Shown in pieces: positions 1 through 8,617 of a stretch of 35,109 nucleotides of DNA. Where the stretch lies: NCBI GenBank assembly GCA_016784105.1, contig JADHVG010000008.1, forward strand, positions 1 through 35,109, written 5' to 3'. Every line of letters begins with the position of its first letter. The stretch's first letter is position 1. The translations under genes were made by a program, and so were the position numbers. The stretch comes from Candidatus Woesearchaeota archaeon (GTDB lineage Archaea > Nanobdellota > Nanobdellia > Woesearchaeales > GW2011-AR4). The notes beneath the pieces are model-generated. The model searched no databases and was not told the DNA's origin. It saw nothing but the letters and a program-made list of their open reading frames with translations.

Positions 1-2449
1 AACTTCTATAGTATTGTCTCAATATTCCTATAGCAGACTTTATATTACAATCCAAGTCATAAGCTGTTTCTCCAGATGCGCATCCAAATTCTTGCAGTCT
101 TTTGCTTCCTGCCTGGAACAAGTCTTGGTGTGCTTTAGGATCTTTGTTTATCTGCATAAGCCCACAACTTCCATAAGCATTACAATTAACGCTTAAAGAC
201 ATTGATGTTCCGCAACTTGAGCCTTGTAATTTACAATGTTCAAGTGAGGATTCCACTCTTGCTATAGATAATAATAATACCGGGTTTTCAAAATTCTGTT
301 GATTTGCTATTTGAATTATTTTGTTCTCCATTTCCGTTGACCCCATAATCGCTCTTCCTCCTGAACTTTCTTGAGTTGCATCATCCAACCCTGGAACCTT
401 GTCTATTCTTACAGCGACCGTTTTTTCAACAGAATAATCATATCTTGCTTTAACTCTGAATGATTTGGTTGTGATTGGTGTGTTGCCAAGAACTTCTGAA
501 GGGTTTGGATTAATGCTGCATGTAAAGAATGTGAATCTTTCAAGATCTTCCTTCTTTTGTATCTTTGATTCTAGGGCCTTTATGTCTAAAGAGTATGCAT
601 TATATTCTTGGTTTTCTTCTTGGAATAATGCATTGCATTCATCTTGACATTGTTCGGATTCTTCTTTGCATGTTTGCTGACAACTTAAATATTCTGTCGA
701 CCCTTCTTTATGTCCTTTGCATACTTTGTTGCATTCATTGAACACAAATTCTTTGCATGATTTTTCCTTACAATCATCTAACTCGTAATTGTTGAATTTT
801 TGATTGCAATCGAGTTGGGGGTTTGCTATGCTTGCACCTTTTGGAGTCAATAATATCAGTTCTTTTAGTGCTGTTATTTTTCCTTCCCATCCTTGCCTGT
901 TTTGTATACTCATCCTAATCCTTGGAAGCGCAAGATAACTATCGCTTACTCCTATCAAAGGGCTTGTTGTTTCTATTCCTATTTCTGCAGGACCATTAGT
1001 GTATATCGCAATAGGACTCTTGTCTTTTATGTCAAATTCTTCAAAGGGGTCTTGGTTTTGTCTGGTCATAGCCCTCAGTCTTTCTCTATCCATAAAATAT
1101 GTTTTTAGTAATGCTAATGTTTCAAAATTGAAGTCTGCATGAGTGGTTATGGTCTTACTTCCGGATTCTAGGATATTTGCCCTAAAGGTACATGCAAAGT
1201 CCTGTTCTTCAAAAGTGAAGACTGAAAATGTTTTGTCAGGATCTATCTTTGTCGCTTCTGTTTTCTTTTCATCTTCCTCAACAAAACATCCTACTTTGAG
1301 ATTTATAGGATCATCAAGTGTTCTTGCACGAACATTGCCCCACACAACTACTGGTTCATCTGTGTAGAACCTCTGTTGTGCAGACTTAACATCTTCAAGA
1401 TAAACTCCTAACGGTTCGTATTGATTCTCTTCTACTTTTCCGGTTATTGCATATTGAATCTGTCCAGAAATCCATTTGCCCCATAAACTTGCATAGTTAG
1501 AAAAAACTTTTTTTGGTGCTGCAAGTGCCGCTTCTCTCTGCTCTGCACTTGTTTGTTCTAAAATTCCCCCTCCAATTATCTGCCATCCGACAAATCCCAG
1601 ATAAAACATCCAGATCAGAATTAATAAGGTGTTCTTGTCTGAACCTTCCCTAATAAAAGATGAAAAATAGATAAGCCATATCGGAAATAATAGTTTGTTG
1701 GATATGACACTCAAAACTTCATTCCCAGCAGCACTTGAAAGAAGGGCAGCACTTGGGAACGCAAAAATGTCCCAAATAACTACAAACAGAAAGAGCCAGT
1801 GTCTTCCATCTATTGCAGTAGATCTATCCAACCCTTTTAGCAAGAACACATAAACTCCCAGAGCAAATATTAAGTGATAAAATATCCAGAAGTTTGTTCT
1901 TGCGAACATCCATATTGTTACTAGTAAGAAAACCAGAAAAAAGTAGTATGATAATTCTTCTTTTGTGTTCGGCTTCCTTATTATGAAATATATTACTAAT
2001 ACCAGTATGAACGGACTCTTCGACAGGATCTGGGTTATAAGGTCAAGGCCTGCATAGTTGAATATGGAATCCCACCTTATTCCGTTTACTCCAGAATAAT
2101 AATCTAATATCCACAGAAGAACTGGGAAGAATATTATCATGATACTTCCTGTTTTTTCGCTGGAAGTTACTGTTCTATAGGCTCCTGCAGCCAGACCCCC
2201 CATCATGCCCGCTCCTGATTTAGCCGCGTTACCTGCTTTTTGTGTTGCTTCGCCCATACCTTGAAATCCTTTCCGCATAGCACCAACAAGTTTCCCAGTA
2301 GAATCTCTGTTTTGCGAGAGAATCTGATTTTCTTTTTTTACATAATCTTGGAAAGAACCTTTAGAACTATCAGATTGATTTTTTATTCTATACGCATCAG
2401 CTTGGCTGATGTTTCCTTTCTTTAATTCTTTCTTCCATCTTGTAGCCAT
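1..2449 (-). CDS. Polytopic membrane protein with extracytoplasmic lysozyme/transglycosylase-like domain (3' end outside window)
   Basis: I translated the minus strand codon by codon from the ATG at 2449 to base 2: 816 codons with no stop, so the gene continues past the left edge. Residues 1-100 are polar and probably cytoplasmic. About seven hydrophobic segments lie between residues 103 and 292. The rest is probably outside the cell. Residues 548-605 hold nine cysteines, including three CX3C pairs (CNKVC, CQQTC, CQDEC). The C-terminal part matches the lysozyme/SLT fold: the catalytic-type glutamate is E733 in ARVESS and the GLMQIN motif is at 763-768. Family knowledge says such domains cut glycan strands between N-acetylated sugars; the substrate here is unknown, since most archaea lack murein. 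It follows the 389-aa surface protein by 56 bp on the same strand, so the two are probably co-transcribed. The architecture is seen directly; a role in cell-wall or partner-cell interaction is inference. Confidence 0.85.
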   Translation of the reverse strand, partial: MATRWKKELKKGNISQADAYRIKNQSDSSKGSFQDYVKKENQILSQNRDSTGKLVGAMRKGFQGMGEATQKAGNAAKSGAGMMGGLAAGAYRTVTSSEKTGSIMIIFFPVLLWILDYYSGVNGIRWDSIFNYAGLDLITQILSKSPFILVLVIYFIIRKPNTKEELSYYFFLVFLLVTIWMFARTNFWIFYHLIFALGVYVFLLKGLDRSTAIDGRHWLFLFVVIWDIFAFPSAALLSSAAGNEVLSVISNKLLFPIWLIYFSSFIREGSDKNTLLILIWMFYLGFVGWQIIGGGILEQTSAEQREAALAAPKKVFSNYASLWGKWISGQIQYAITGKVEENQYEPLGVYLEDVKSAQQRFYTDEPVVVWGNVRARTLDDPINLKVGCFVEEDEKKTEATKIDPDKTFSVFTFEEQDFACTFRANILESGSKTITTHADFNFETLALLKTYFMDRERLRAMTRQNQDPFEEFDIKDKSPIAIYTNGPAEIGIETTSPLIGVSDSYLALPRIRMSIQNRQGWEGKITALKELILLTPKGASIANPQLDCNQKFNNYELDDCKEKSCKEFVFNECNKVCKGHKEGSTEYLSCQQTCKEESEQCQDECNALFQEENQEYNAYSLDIKALESKIQKKEDLERFTFFTCSINPNPSEVLGNTPITTKSFRVKARYDYSVEKTVAVRIDKVPGLDDATQESSGGRAIMGSTEMENKIIQIANQQNFENPVLLLSIARVESSLEHCKLQGSSCGTSMSLSVNCNAYGSCGLMQINKDPKAHQDLFQAGSKRLQEFGCASGETAYDLDCNIKSAIGILRQYYRS

Positions 2450-2505
2450 TTTTATAAATAATTAAAGTAAGAATTCCCCATCACACCTCTTTTGAATTTA
2501 TGAAT

Positions 2506-3675
2506 TTATTCTTCAAGCTCAACCGTAAGCTCAACTATGTCTAATCTTGTTCTTGGTCTTATTTCTATGAAGTTGTTGCCTTCTTTGATATAATCTGTTA
2601 TGTCTTTGCTGAATGTGCGTTCATCAACATCTAAAGTTATGAATCTGTCATTTATGTTTATGTCTGCTCTTTTTAGGTCGTTATCTTCCACAAATTCCAT
2701 TTTGAGTATTACGTCTTCAGCTCCACTTTCGATGTCTTCAAGCGTGGTGTCATTGATTTCAAAGAAGTACACATTTGTCTTCACATCTTCTTCTTTGAAA
2801 GTAACTCTTATTTGTTCAACAGAGTAGCTTCCTTTATTTGTCCTTAACACTATGTTGTTCTCTCCTGAGTTAAGCATTCCTAATGGTATTGCTTGTTTGT
2901 ACGCATCTTCGCAAACTGGGACTGCTGAAAATAAGTTCCGGCTATTTAATGTTATATCCAGTGTTCCAACATCTTCCACATTTCCGCAGTAAGGAACAAA
3001 TCTTAAGTTTGCTTCTTCTATGTTAAATAGGTCTGTTGAGGTTAATGTGAACACATTCTTGCTTTCCTGTTTGGTCTTATCGGTTATGTCCCCTATAACT
3101 TTAACATCTTCCAAACTGTACTCGTTGGTTCTCCAGAATTTCATCCCTACTGGTGATACTGAGAAAATTAATTTGTTTTCTTCCCTAAGCAAATTTTTCT
3201 TTAAGGTTATTGGAGCTACGGTTTGGGATTCTAGGTCATTTTCATAGATAATTTCGTTATTTAGTGTTATTGTGAGTGTTCCTTTGTGTTCTTTTGCCTT
3301 GAATGATAAGATCACGTTATCCGTATTGTCTAAATTTTCTATAGCAAATTCTGTTTCTTTTGTTTTTTCATCGAACCATCCTTTTCTTACAATGAATGGG
3401 TTGATATTTTCCAGTTCTTTTGCGTTTGTTGTCTCAAATAGGAGCACGTTAGGAATATCTTTATCTTCTATTTCTTCAACCGTGTCTAGTCTTTCTGGAA
3501 ATTCTCTGAGAAGTACATCCGTTCCATCTCCATCGGAAGATCTATCTACGGTCTTATTTTCCAGTAATGCTTCTCTTTCCGCATCCGGAAGAAAAACTAT
3601 GTATAGAAGGATTAGTGCTGCGATTACCGCTATCAAAACAGCGGCATTTGTGCCTCCTTGGGCTTTTTTCAACAT
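2506..3675 (-). CDS. Membrane-anchored surface protein with pilin-like leader and three similar beta-rich domains
   Basis: The 389-aa product begins MLKKAQGGTNAAV followed by about 16 hydrophobic residues (LIAVIAALILLYIVFL). This resembles an archaeal class III (pilin-type) signal or a simple N-terminal anchor. The rest is hydrophilic and probably outside the cell. It appears to hold three repeats of one fold, at roughly residues 88-195, 205-295 and 298-389. Each is rich in alternating strands and ends in a similar turn (REENKLIF, SGENNIVL, EGNNFIEI), reminiscent of galactose-binding-like or jelly-roll domains. An upstream GGTGAT lies immediately before the ATG, and a TATA-like stretch lies near 3728-3740. 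It precedes the lysozyme-domain membrane protein on the same strand. I recognise no named family; adhesion or an envelope scaffold is a guess. Confidence 0.8.
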   Translation of the reverse strand: MLKKAQGGTNAAVLIAVIAALILLYIVFLPDAEREALLENKTVDRSSDGDGTDVLLREFPERLDTVEEIEDKDIPNVLLFETTNAKELENINPFIVRKGWFDEKTKETEFAIENLDNTDNVILSFKAKEHKGTLTITLNNEIIYENDLESQTVAPITLKKNLLREENKLIFSVSPVGMKFWRTNEYSLEDVKVIGDITDKTKQESKNVFTLTSTDLFNIEEANLRFVPYCGNVEDVGTLDITLNSRNLFSAVPVCEDAYKQAIPLGMLNSGENNIVLRTNKGSYSVEQIRVTFKEEDVKTNVYFFEINDTTLEDIESGAEDVILKMEFVEDNDLKRADININDRFITLDVDERTFSKDITDYIKEGNNFIEIRPRTRLDIVELTVELEE

Positions 3676-3799
3676 ATCACCTTTTTAAAAATTTTTATCT
3701 ACCTTTGTGTAGAAAATGAATAGTTTAATATTTAAATGTTTTGAATTAACATTAATTTAAAAAGAATAAAAAATATTTGAAAAAATAAGGTATTACTAT
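3676..3799. promoter_or_regulatory. Divergent promoter region (surface operon / pelA)
   Basis: This 124-bp A/T-rich gap separates two genes reading away from each other. On the minus strand an ATTTAAATATT box (about 3728-3740) and a GGTGAT next to the start serve the surface operon. On the plus strand TAATTTAAAAAG (about 3752-3763) could be the TATA box for pelA, with GGTATTACT before its ATG. Confidence 0.5.
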
Positions 3800-4858
3800 A
3801 TGAAATTGATAAGTTCTGACTTCAAAAAACCTGTAAAGTTGAAGATAGAAAATTTGGATGATCTTTGGTACTTAAACCAACTTATCGATACAAATGATAT
3901 AGTTAGTGGAAAAACCTTCAGGAAAATAAAGATTGGTAAGGAAGGTGAGCGCAAGCAAACGATAGTAAAAAAACCGGTTTTTCTTAAGATAAAAGTAGAA
4001 AAGTTGGAGTTCAGCAAGCATTCTAATGTTTTGAGAATTTCCGGTACGGTAACAGAAGCTCCTGAAGATATTGCTCTGGGTTCTTATCACACTTTTAATG
4101 TAGAGGAAAATACTATAATTAAGATACAAAAAGAAAATTGGTTGCATTATCAAATAGAAAAGATAAAGGAAGCGAGTGCTGAAACAAAATCAAAAATTCT
4201 TGTTTGTGTGCATGACCGTGAAGAAGCTTATTTTGCTCTGATAAAAAAATATGGTTTTGACATTCTATCATCTATAAAAGGGAATGTTACCAAAAAAGCA
4301 GATTTGGAAAAGATTGAAAGCAAATTCTACAAGGATATCATAAAGCAGCTGGAAGAATATGATAAAAGACATGGATTAAATAAGATAATTCTCGCAAGTC
4401 CTGCATTCTGGAAAGAAGACCTTATGAAAGAATTAAATAATCAAGATCTAAAGAAAAAAATACTTCTAGCAACATGTTCTGATGTTGGAGAAAACGGAAT
4501 CAATGAAGTTCTTAGAAGACCTGAAACCAGTGAAGCACTGAAGCAGGATCGAATTTCTAAGGAAATGAGGCATGTTGAAGAGCTTCTTGAAGAAATTTCA
4601 AAAAATAATCTTGCTTCTTACGGTCTTGAAGAAACAAAAAATGCTGTTGGGGCTGGTGCTGTAAGAACTTTATTATTAACTGATGAATTCATACAAAAAA
4701 AACGCGAAGAAAATGTCTATGAAGAAATAGAAACTATGATAAAAAATGCTGATAGTAGTAAAGGAAATGTGATAATTGTAAGCTCCGAACATGAAGCTGG
4801 TAAAAAGCTTAATGGTCTTGGTGGTATTGGAGCAATATTGAGATATAAAATAAGTTAG
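3800..4858 (+). CDS. pelA: Pelota/Dom34 mRNA surveillance protein
   Basis: The 352-aa product has the usual length of archaeal Pelota and the whole-family layout. The N-terminal Sm-like domain (residues 1-130) opens MKLISSDFKKPVKLKIENLD and contains the typical segment SGTVTEAPEDIALGSYHTFNVE (split here as SGTVTEAPED and IALGSYHTF). The central domain has ILVCVHDREEAYFALI and ILASPAFWKEDL. The C-terminal domain has YGLEETKNAVGAGAVRTLLLTDE and the conserved tail GxxLNGLGGIGAILRY. Pelota resembles eRF1 without the GGQ loop. It recognises stalled ribosomes and, with an EF-1alpha/ABCE1 partner, splits them. The ATG at 3800 is preceded by AGGTATTACT. A small zinc-ribbon gene starts nine bases after its stop and is probably in the same operon. 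Confidence 0.96.
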   Translation: MKLISSDFKKPVKLKIENLDDLWYLNQLIDTNDIVSGKTFRKIKIGKEGERKQTIVKKPVFLKIKVEKLEFSKHSNVLRISGTVTEAPEDIALGSYHTFNVEENTIIKIQKENWLHYQIEKIKEASAETKSKILVCVHDREEAYFALIKKYGFDILSSIKGNVTKKADLEKIESKFYKDIIKQLEEYDKRHGLNKIILASPAFWKEDLMKELNNQDLKKKILLATCSDVGENGINEVLRRPETSEALKQDRISKEMRHVEELLEEISKNNLASYGLEETKNAVGAGAVRTLLLTDEFIQKKREENVYEEIETMIKNADSSKGNVIIVSSEHEAGKKLNGLGGIGAILRYKIS

Positions 4859-4867
4859 GTGATTGTT

Positions 4868-4996
4868 ATGACAGAAAATTTTTTCCCGAAGTGTCATGAA
4901 TGTGATGAAGGTACTCTTTTGCCATTCTCATTTAAGACTGATGTCTTTGAACTTTGGAAATGTTCAAAGTGCGGGTATAAGGTAGAAAAAAGATAA
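4868..4996 (+). CDS. 42-aa zinc-ribbon protein
   Basis: This short gene starts at the ATG at 4868, nine bases after the pelA stop, with GGTGAT (4858-4863, overlapping the last base of that stop) as a good ribosome-binding site. It ends at TAA 4994-4996. The product has two CXXC knuckles, KCHEC (C9, C12) and KCSKC (C32, C35), which would bind one zinc ion. The segment between them is FKTDVFELW and the tail is GYKVEKR. This is the layout of minimal archaeal zinc ribbons seen in transcription or translation factors. Being directly behind pelA it may act on RNA or the ribosome, but that is inference. Four correctly spaced cysteines and the ribosome-binding site argue strongly that it is a real gene. 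Confidence 0.8.
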   Translation: MTENFFPKCHECDEGTLLPFSFKTDVFELWKCSKCGYKVEKR

Positions 4997-5057
4997 TTTT
5001 TCTATTGGAAAGGTTTAAATAAAAAGTAAATTTAATCTTAAAAAAAAGAGGGATAGT

Positions 5058-7016
5058 ATGTCTGATGATAGTATAACTTCAATTCTAAAAGAGGATCGTG
5101 TTTTCAATCCTACTGCTGAGTTTAGCTCTGATGCTCATGTTAAAAGCTTAAAAGAATACAAAAAGATTTACAAGAAATCTATAGAACATCCTGAAAAGTT
5201 TTGGGCTGAAAAGGCAAAGCAATTGCATTGGTTCAAAAAATGGCATACTATTCTTAGGAATGATCACGGTTTCTTTAAGTGGTTTGAAGGCGGAGAACTA
5301 AACATTTCTTATAACTGCTTAGATAGGCATGTCAATGCTGGTAAAGGAAATAAGTTGGCACTGATTTGGGAAGCCGAGGATGGAGAGGTAAAACGCTATA
5401 CCTATTCTGAACTGCTTGCAGAGGTATGTAAGTTCTCTAATGTTCTCAAGGGCCATGGGCTGAAAAGAGGTGATAGAGTTTGTATCTACATGCCCATGGT
5501 CCCTGAACTCGCTATTGCGATGCTTGCATGCGCTAGGATTGGAGCGATACATTCCATAGTCTTTGGGGGATTTAGTTCTGATTCCCTCAAAGATAGAATT
5601 GATGATTGTGAAGCCAAACTCGTGATAACTGCAGATGGAACTTTTCGTGCCGGCAAAATAATTCCTCTTAAGGTAAATGTCGATCTAGCCATCAAAAAAA
5701 ATAAGTCGGTTGAGAAAGTTGTTGTTGTCAAAAGATGCAAAAACAAAGTTACCATGAAAAAGAAAAGGGATCTGTGGTGGCATGATGAAATTTCTAAAGA
5801 CAATATAGAAGATACTTGCCCAGCAGAAAGTATGCATTCCGAGGACTCACTTTTTATTTTATATACTTCTGGAACAACCGGAAAACCTAAAGGAGTTTTA
5901 CATACGCAAGCCGGTTATTTATTATACGTTTATCAAACTTTCAAATGGGTATTTGATGCTAAAGACAACGATGTTTATTGGTGCACCGCAGATATAGGCT
6001 GGATAACCGGGCATAGCTACATTGTTTATGGCCCTCTTGCAAATTCATCCACCACATTGATGTTTGAAGGAGTTCCTACCTATCCTAGTCCAGACCGGTT
6101 TTGGAAGATTGTAGAAAAACACAAAGTGTCTGTTTTCTATACTGCTCCTACTGCTGTTCGTGCTTTAATGCGTTTAGGAGATGAGTGGCCTAAGAAATGC
6201 AATCTAAAAAGTTTGCGGCTTTTAGGTACGGTTGGTGAACCGATTAATCCAGAAGCTTGGATCTGGTACCATAAAATTATCGGTAAAGAAAAATGTCCTA
6301 TTGTTGATACGTGGTGGCAGACCGAGACTGGAGGAATAATGATAACTCCTCTTCCTGGAGCAACTCCCACGAAACCTGGTTCCGCTACATTGCCCTTCCC
6401 GGGAATTGTTCCGGCTATCTTAAAGGAAGATGGTTCTGAGGCAAAAGCGAACGAAGGAGGTAATTTAGTTATCAAAAAACCTTGGCCAGGAATGTTAAGA
6501 ACTGTTTGGGGAGATCCTCAACGATACAAGGAAACTTATTTTGGAAAATATGAACACATTTACCTCGCTGGAGACAGTGCAAGATATGATAGAGATGGTT
6601 ATTTTTGGGTCATGGGCAGAAACGATGATGTCATCAAGGTATCTGGGCATAGAATAGGAACCGCGGAAGTAGAAAGTCATCTTGTAAGTTATAAGGATGT
6701 TGCGGAAGCAGCAGTTGTTCCTATCCCTCACAAAATAAAAGGCTGGTCAATCTACGCTTTCGTTACACTAAAAAAAGGAACTAAAGGAACCGAAAAAACC
6801 AGGAAAAATATTGTTGCGCATGTTGCTAAAGAAATGGGTCACATCGCAAAACCAGAAAGAATTCAATTCACCGACTTCCTACCAAAAACCCGTTCCGGAA
6901 AGATAATGAGAAGAATTCTAAAAGCTATTGCTGAAGGCAAGAAAGATGTTGGCAACACTACCACTCTCGCAGATCCTTCTGTTGTTCCTAGATTAATTAA
7001 AGGAAGAATAAAGTGA
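5058..7016 (+). CDS. acsA: Acetyl-CoA synthetase (AMP-forming)
   Basis: The 652-aa product is a full-length acetyl-CoA synthetase of the ANL adenylating family. It activates acetate with ATP to acetyl-AMP and then forms acetyl-CoA. The P-loop-like signature YTSGTTGKPKG is at residues 269-279. Other family landmarks are WCTADIGWITGHSYIVYGP (split WCTADIGWITG, HSYIVYGP), DTWWQTETGG, the hinge region GRNDDVIKVSGHRIG and the C-terminal catalytic lysine K615 in TRSGKIMRR, the site of regulatory acetylation in bacterial enzymes. A TATA-like TTTAAATAAA (about 5015-5024) and GAGGGA before the ATG support this start. Acetate activation in a possibly reduced genome would feed acetyl-CoA metabolism; the direction of net flux cannot be read from sequence. 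Confidence 0.96.
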   Translation: MSDDSITSILKEDRVFNPTAEFSSDAHVKSLKEYKKIYKKSIEHPEKFWAEKAKQLHWFKKWHTILRNDHGFFKWFEGGELNISYNCLDRHVNAGKGNKLALIWEAEDGEVKRYTYSELLAEVCKFSNVLKGHGLKRGDRVCIYMPMVPELAIAMLACARIGAIHSIVFGGFSSDSLKDRIDDCEAKLVITADGTFRAGKIIPLKVNVDLAIKKNKSVEKVVVVKRCKNKVTMKKKRDLWWHDEISKDNIEDTCPAESMHSEDSLFILYTSGTTGKPKGVLHTQAGYLLYVYQTFKWVFDAKDNDVYWCTADIGWITGHSYIVYGPLANSSTTLMFEGVPTYPSPDRFWKIVEKHKVSVFYTAPTAVRALMRLGDEWPKKCNLKSLRLLGTVGEPINPEAWIWYHKIIGKEKCPIVDTWWQTETGGIMITPLPGATPTKPGSATLPFPGIVPAILKEDGSEAKANEGGNLVIKKPWPGMLRTVWGDPQRYKETYFGKYEHIYLAGDSARYDRDGYFWVMGRNDDVIKVSGHRIGTAEVESHLVSYKDVAEAAVVPIPHKIKGWSIYAFVTLKKGTKGTEKTRKNIVAHVAKEMGHIAKPERIQFTDFLPKTRSGKIMRRILKAIAEGKKDVGNTTTLADPSVVPRLIKGRIK

Positions 7017-7058
7017 TATTAAGCATTAAATTTTTAAACTGATATTCTTTACTTCTTC

Positions 7059-7895
7059 ATGATTATTATGATAAATCAATTAAAAACAGTAATGTTATTG
7101 GCTTCCTTAACAGCTTTATTGTTGTGGGTAGGCCAACTTCTGGGAGGATCTGGAGGGTTATTAATAGCTGGGATTTTTGCAATTGTGATGAACTTTGGAA
7201 GTTATTGGTTTTCTGACAAGATAGTTCTGAGAATGTATCGGGCTTCCGAGGTTAAAGATACTAATCATCAATTGTACAAAATTGTAAAGGAAGTTATTGA
7301 GATTGCAAAACTTCCAATGCCTAAGGTTTATATTATTCCTGATCAGAACGCTAATGCGTTTGCCACTGGTCGTAATCCTGAACACGCAGCAGTGGCCGCA
7401 ACCGAGGGCATTCTAAACATTTTGAATCATGATGAATTAAAGGGAGTTATGGCTCATGAGGTTGCACACATAAAAAACAGAGATATCTTAATTTCTAGTG
7501 TTGCTGGGACCATTGCTGGAGTCATATCTTATGTTGGGAGCATGGCAATGTGGTCCGCATTCCTAGGAAGAGATAGGGGCAACATGGCGCAGATGTTAAT
7601 GTTAGCTGTAGTGACTCCTTTTGTTGCAACAATAATTCAACTTGCGATTTCCAGATCACGAGAATACATTGCAGATGCTACTGGAGCAGATTTAGTTAAG
7701 AACGGGGAAAGTTTAGCTAGTGCACTAGAAAAATTGCATCAGAGTGCTAAAGTTCATCCAATGCGAATAGGAAATAAAGCAACTGCTCACATGTTCATAT
7801 CCAACCCTTTTTCCGGAAGAGGAATGGTTAATTTGCTTTCTACTCATCCCAATTTTAAGGAAAGAACTAGAAGATTAAGGGCTATGAAGTTTTAA
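7059..7895 (+). CDS. htpX: HtpX-type membrane zinc metalloprotease (M48)
   Basis: The 278-aa product matches HtpX, which degrades misfolded membrane proteins from the cytoplasmic side. Two N-terminal membrane segments (about 8-27 and 33-50) are followed by the zinc-binding HEXXH motif at H133-E134-V-A-H137 (MAHEVAHIKNRD). The third ligand is probably E202 in SRSREYIADATGADL. Two further hydrophobic segments lie between about 145 and 197. The C-terminal STHPNFKERTRRLRAM is typical of the family. The ATG at 7059 lies about 25 bp after an AAATTTTTAAAC TATA-like box, so the transcript may be leaderless; ATG 7068 is an alternative start. The 3' end overlaps the convergent nitrilase-family gene by 14 bp. 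Confidence 0.95.
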   Translation: MIIMINQLKTVMLLASLTALLLWVGQLLGGSGGLLIAGIFAIVMNFGSYWFSDKIVLRMYRASEVKDTNHQLYKIVKEVIEIAKLPMPKVYIIPDQNANAFATGRNPEHAAVAATEGILNILNHDELKGVMAHEVAHIKNRDILISSVAGTIAGVISYVGSMAMWSAFLGRDRGNMAQMLMLAVVTPFVATIIQLAISRSREYIADATGADLVKNGESLASALEKLHQSAKVHPMRIGNKATAHMFISNPFSGRGMVNLLSTHPNFKERTRRLRAMKF

Positions 7896-8616
7896 CAAGC
7901 CCATAATACTTTTTCAAATTCAACATTTTCTTTTTGTCTAAATTTGCTGTTATCATTCCTTCTTTGTTTCTTATTTTGCTTATTATTTTTGAAGGACTGC
8001 AGATATAACTGTAAGAAACCGTGTCTTTTGCGTAAGCATCATTGTAAACAAAATAACAACTGTTCTCGAATGATCTTGCCAAGCCTAAAACTTCGTAACT
8101 TTGAAGCTCTCTTTTGTAATTAAGAACATAGCTAGGACAAAATATTATCCATGCTCCTTTCTTTCCTAGATCTTTTACATATTCTGGGTATGCTATGTCC
8201 CAGCAGATTATTATTCCTATTTTTCCAAACTTGGTATTTATAACCTTATTTTTCCTTCCATTCACAATTTCTTTTCTTTCTGATTTCCATAAGTTATTTT
8301 TCTTGTACTTGTACAACACCTTGCCTTTATCATCAATAAAAAAAGCAGTATTGTATATTTTGTTATTCTCCAGTGTCGCCGTTCCAAATATACAGTGTAT
8401 TTTATTTTGTTTGCAAGAATTCTTTATTTTTTCCAAACAAATTTCAAAGGGAATTTTCTCTATTACTTTTTTATTTTTAGAATGTATTAATGAGACTTCT
8501 GGAAAACATATTATGTCAACTTTCTGAGTAACTGCTTTTTTGATATATTTTAGAATTTGTTCTAGATTTTCTTCTGTTTTCTTTGTTACTTTTATTTGAG
8601 CAGCTGCTATTTTCAT
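7882..8616 (-). CDS. Carbon-nitrogen hydrolase (nitrilase superfamily)
   Basis: The 244-aa product has the nitrilase-superfamily catalytic triad in order: E40 in CFPEVS, K106 in YKYKKNNLW and C138 in IIICWDIAYPE. Such enzymes hydrolyse amides, nitriles or carbamoyl groups. The protein is slightly shorter than the usual 260-300 aa and I cannot assign a substrate. The start codon is separated from the stop of the upstream hef gene by one base (TAA-A-ATG), so the two are probably translationally coupled. The functional link to a DNA repair helicase is not obvious. The gene overlaps the convergent htpX 3' end by 14 bp. Confidence 0.9.
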   Translation of the reverse strand: MKIAAAQIKVTKKTEENLEQILKYIKKAVTQKVDIICFPEVSLIHSKNKKVIEKIPFEICLEKIKNSCKQNKIHCIFGTATLENNKIYNTAFFIDDKGKVLYKYKKNNLWKSERKEIVNGRKNKVINTKFGKIGIIICWDIAYPEYVKDLGKKGAWIIFCPSYVLNYKRELQSYEVLGLARSFENSCYFVYNDAYAKDTVSYSYICSPSKIISKIRNKEGMITANLDKKKMLNLKKYYGLVKTS

Positions 8617-8617
8617 T

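Noticed and set aside
3272-3688. 138-codon plus-strand open frame opposite the surface protein gene.
   Set aside because: It is a low-complexity Ser/Phe-rich shadow of the minus-strand gene with no ribosome-binding site or family features.
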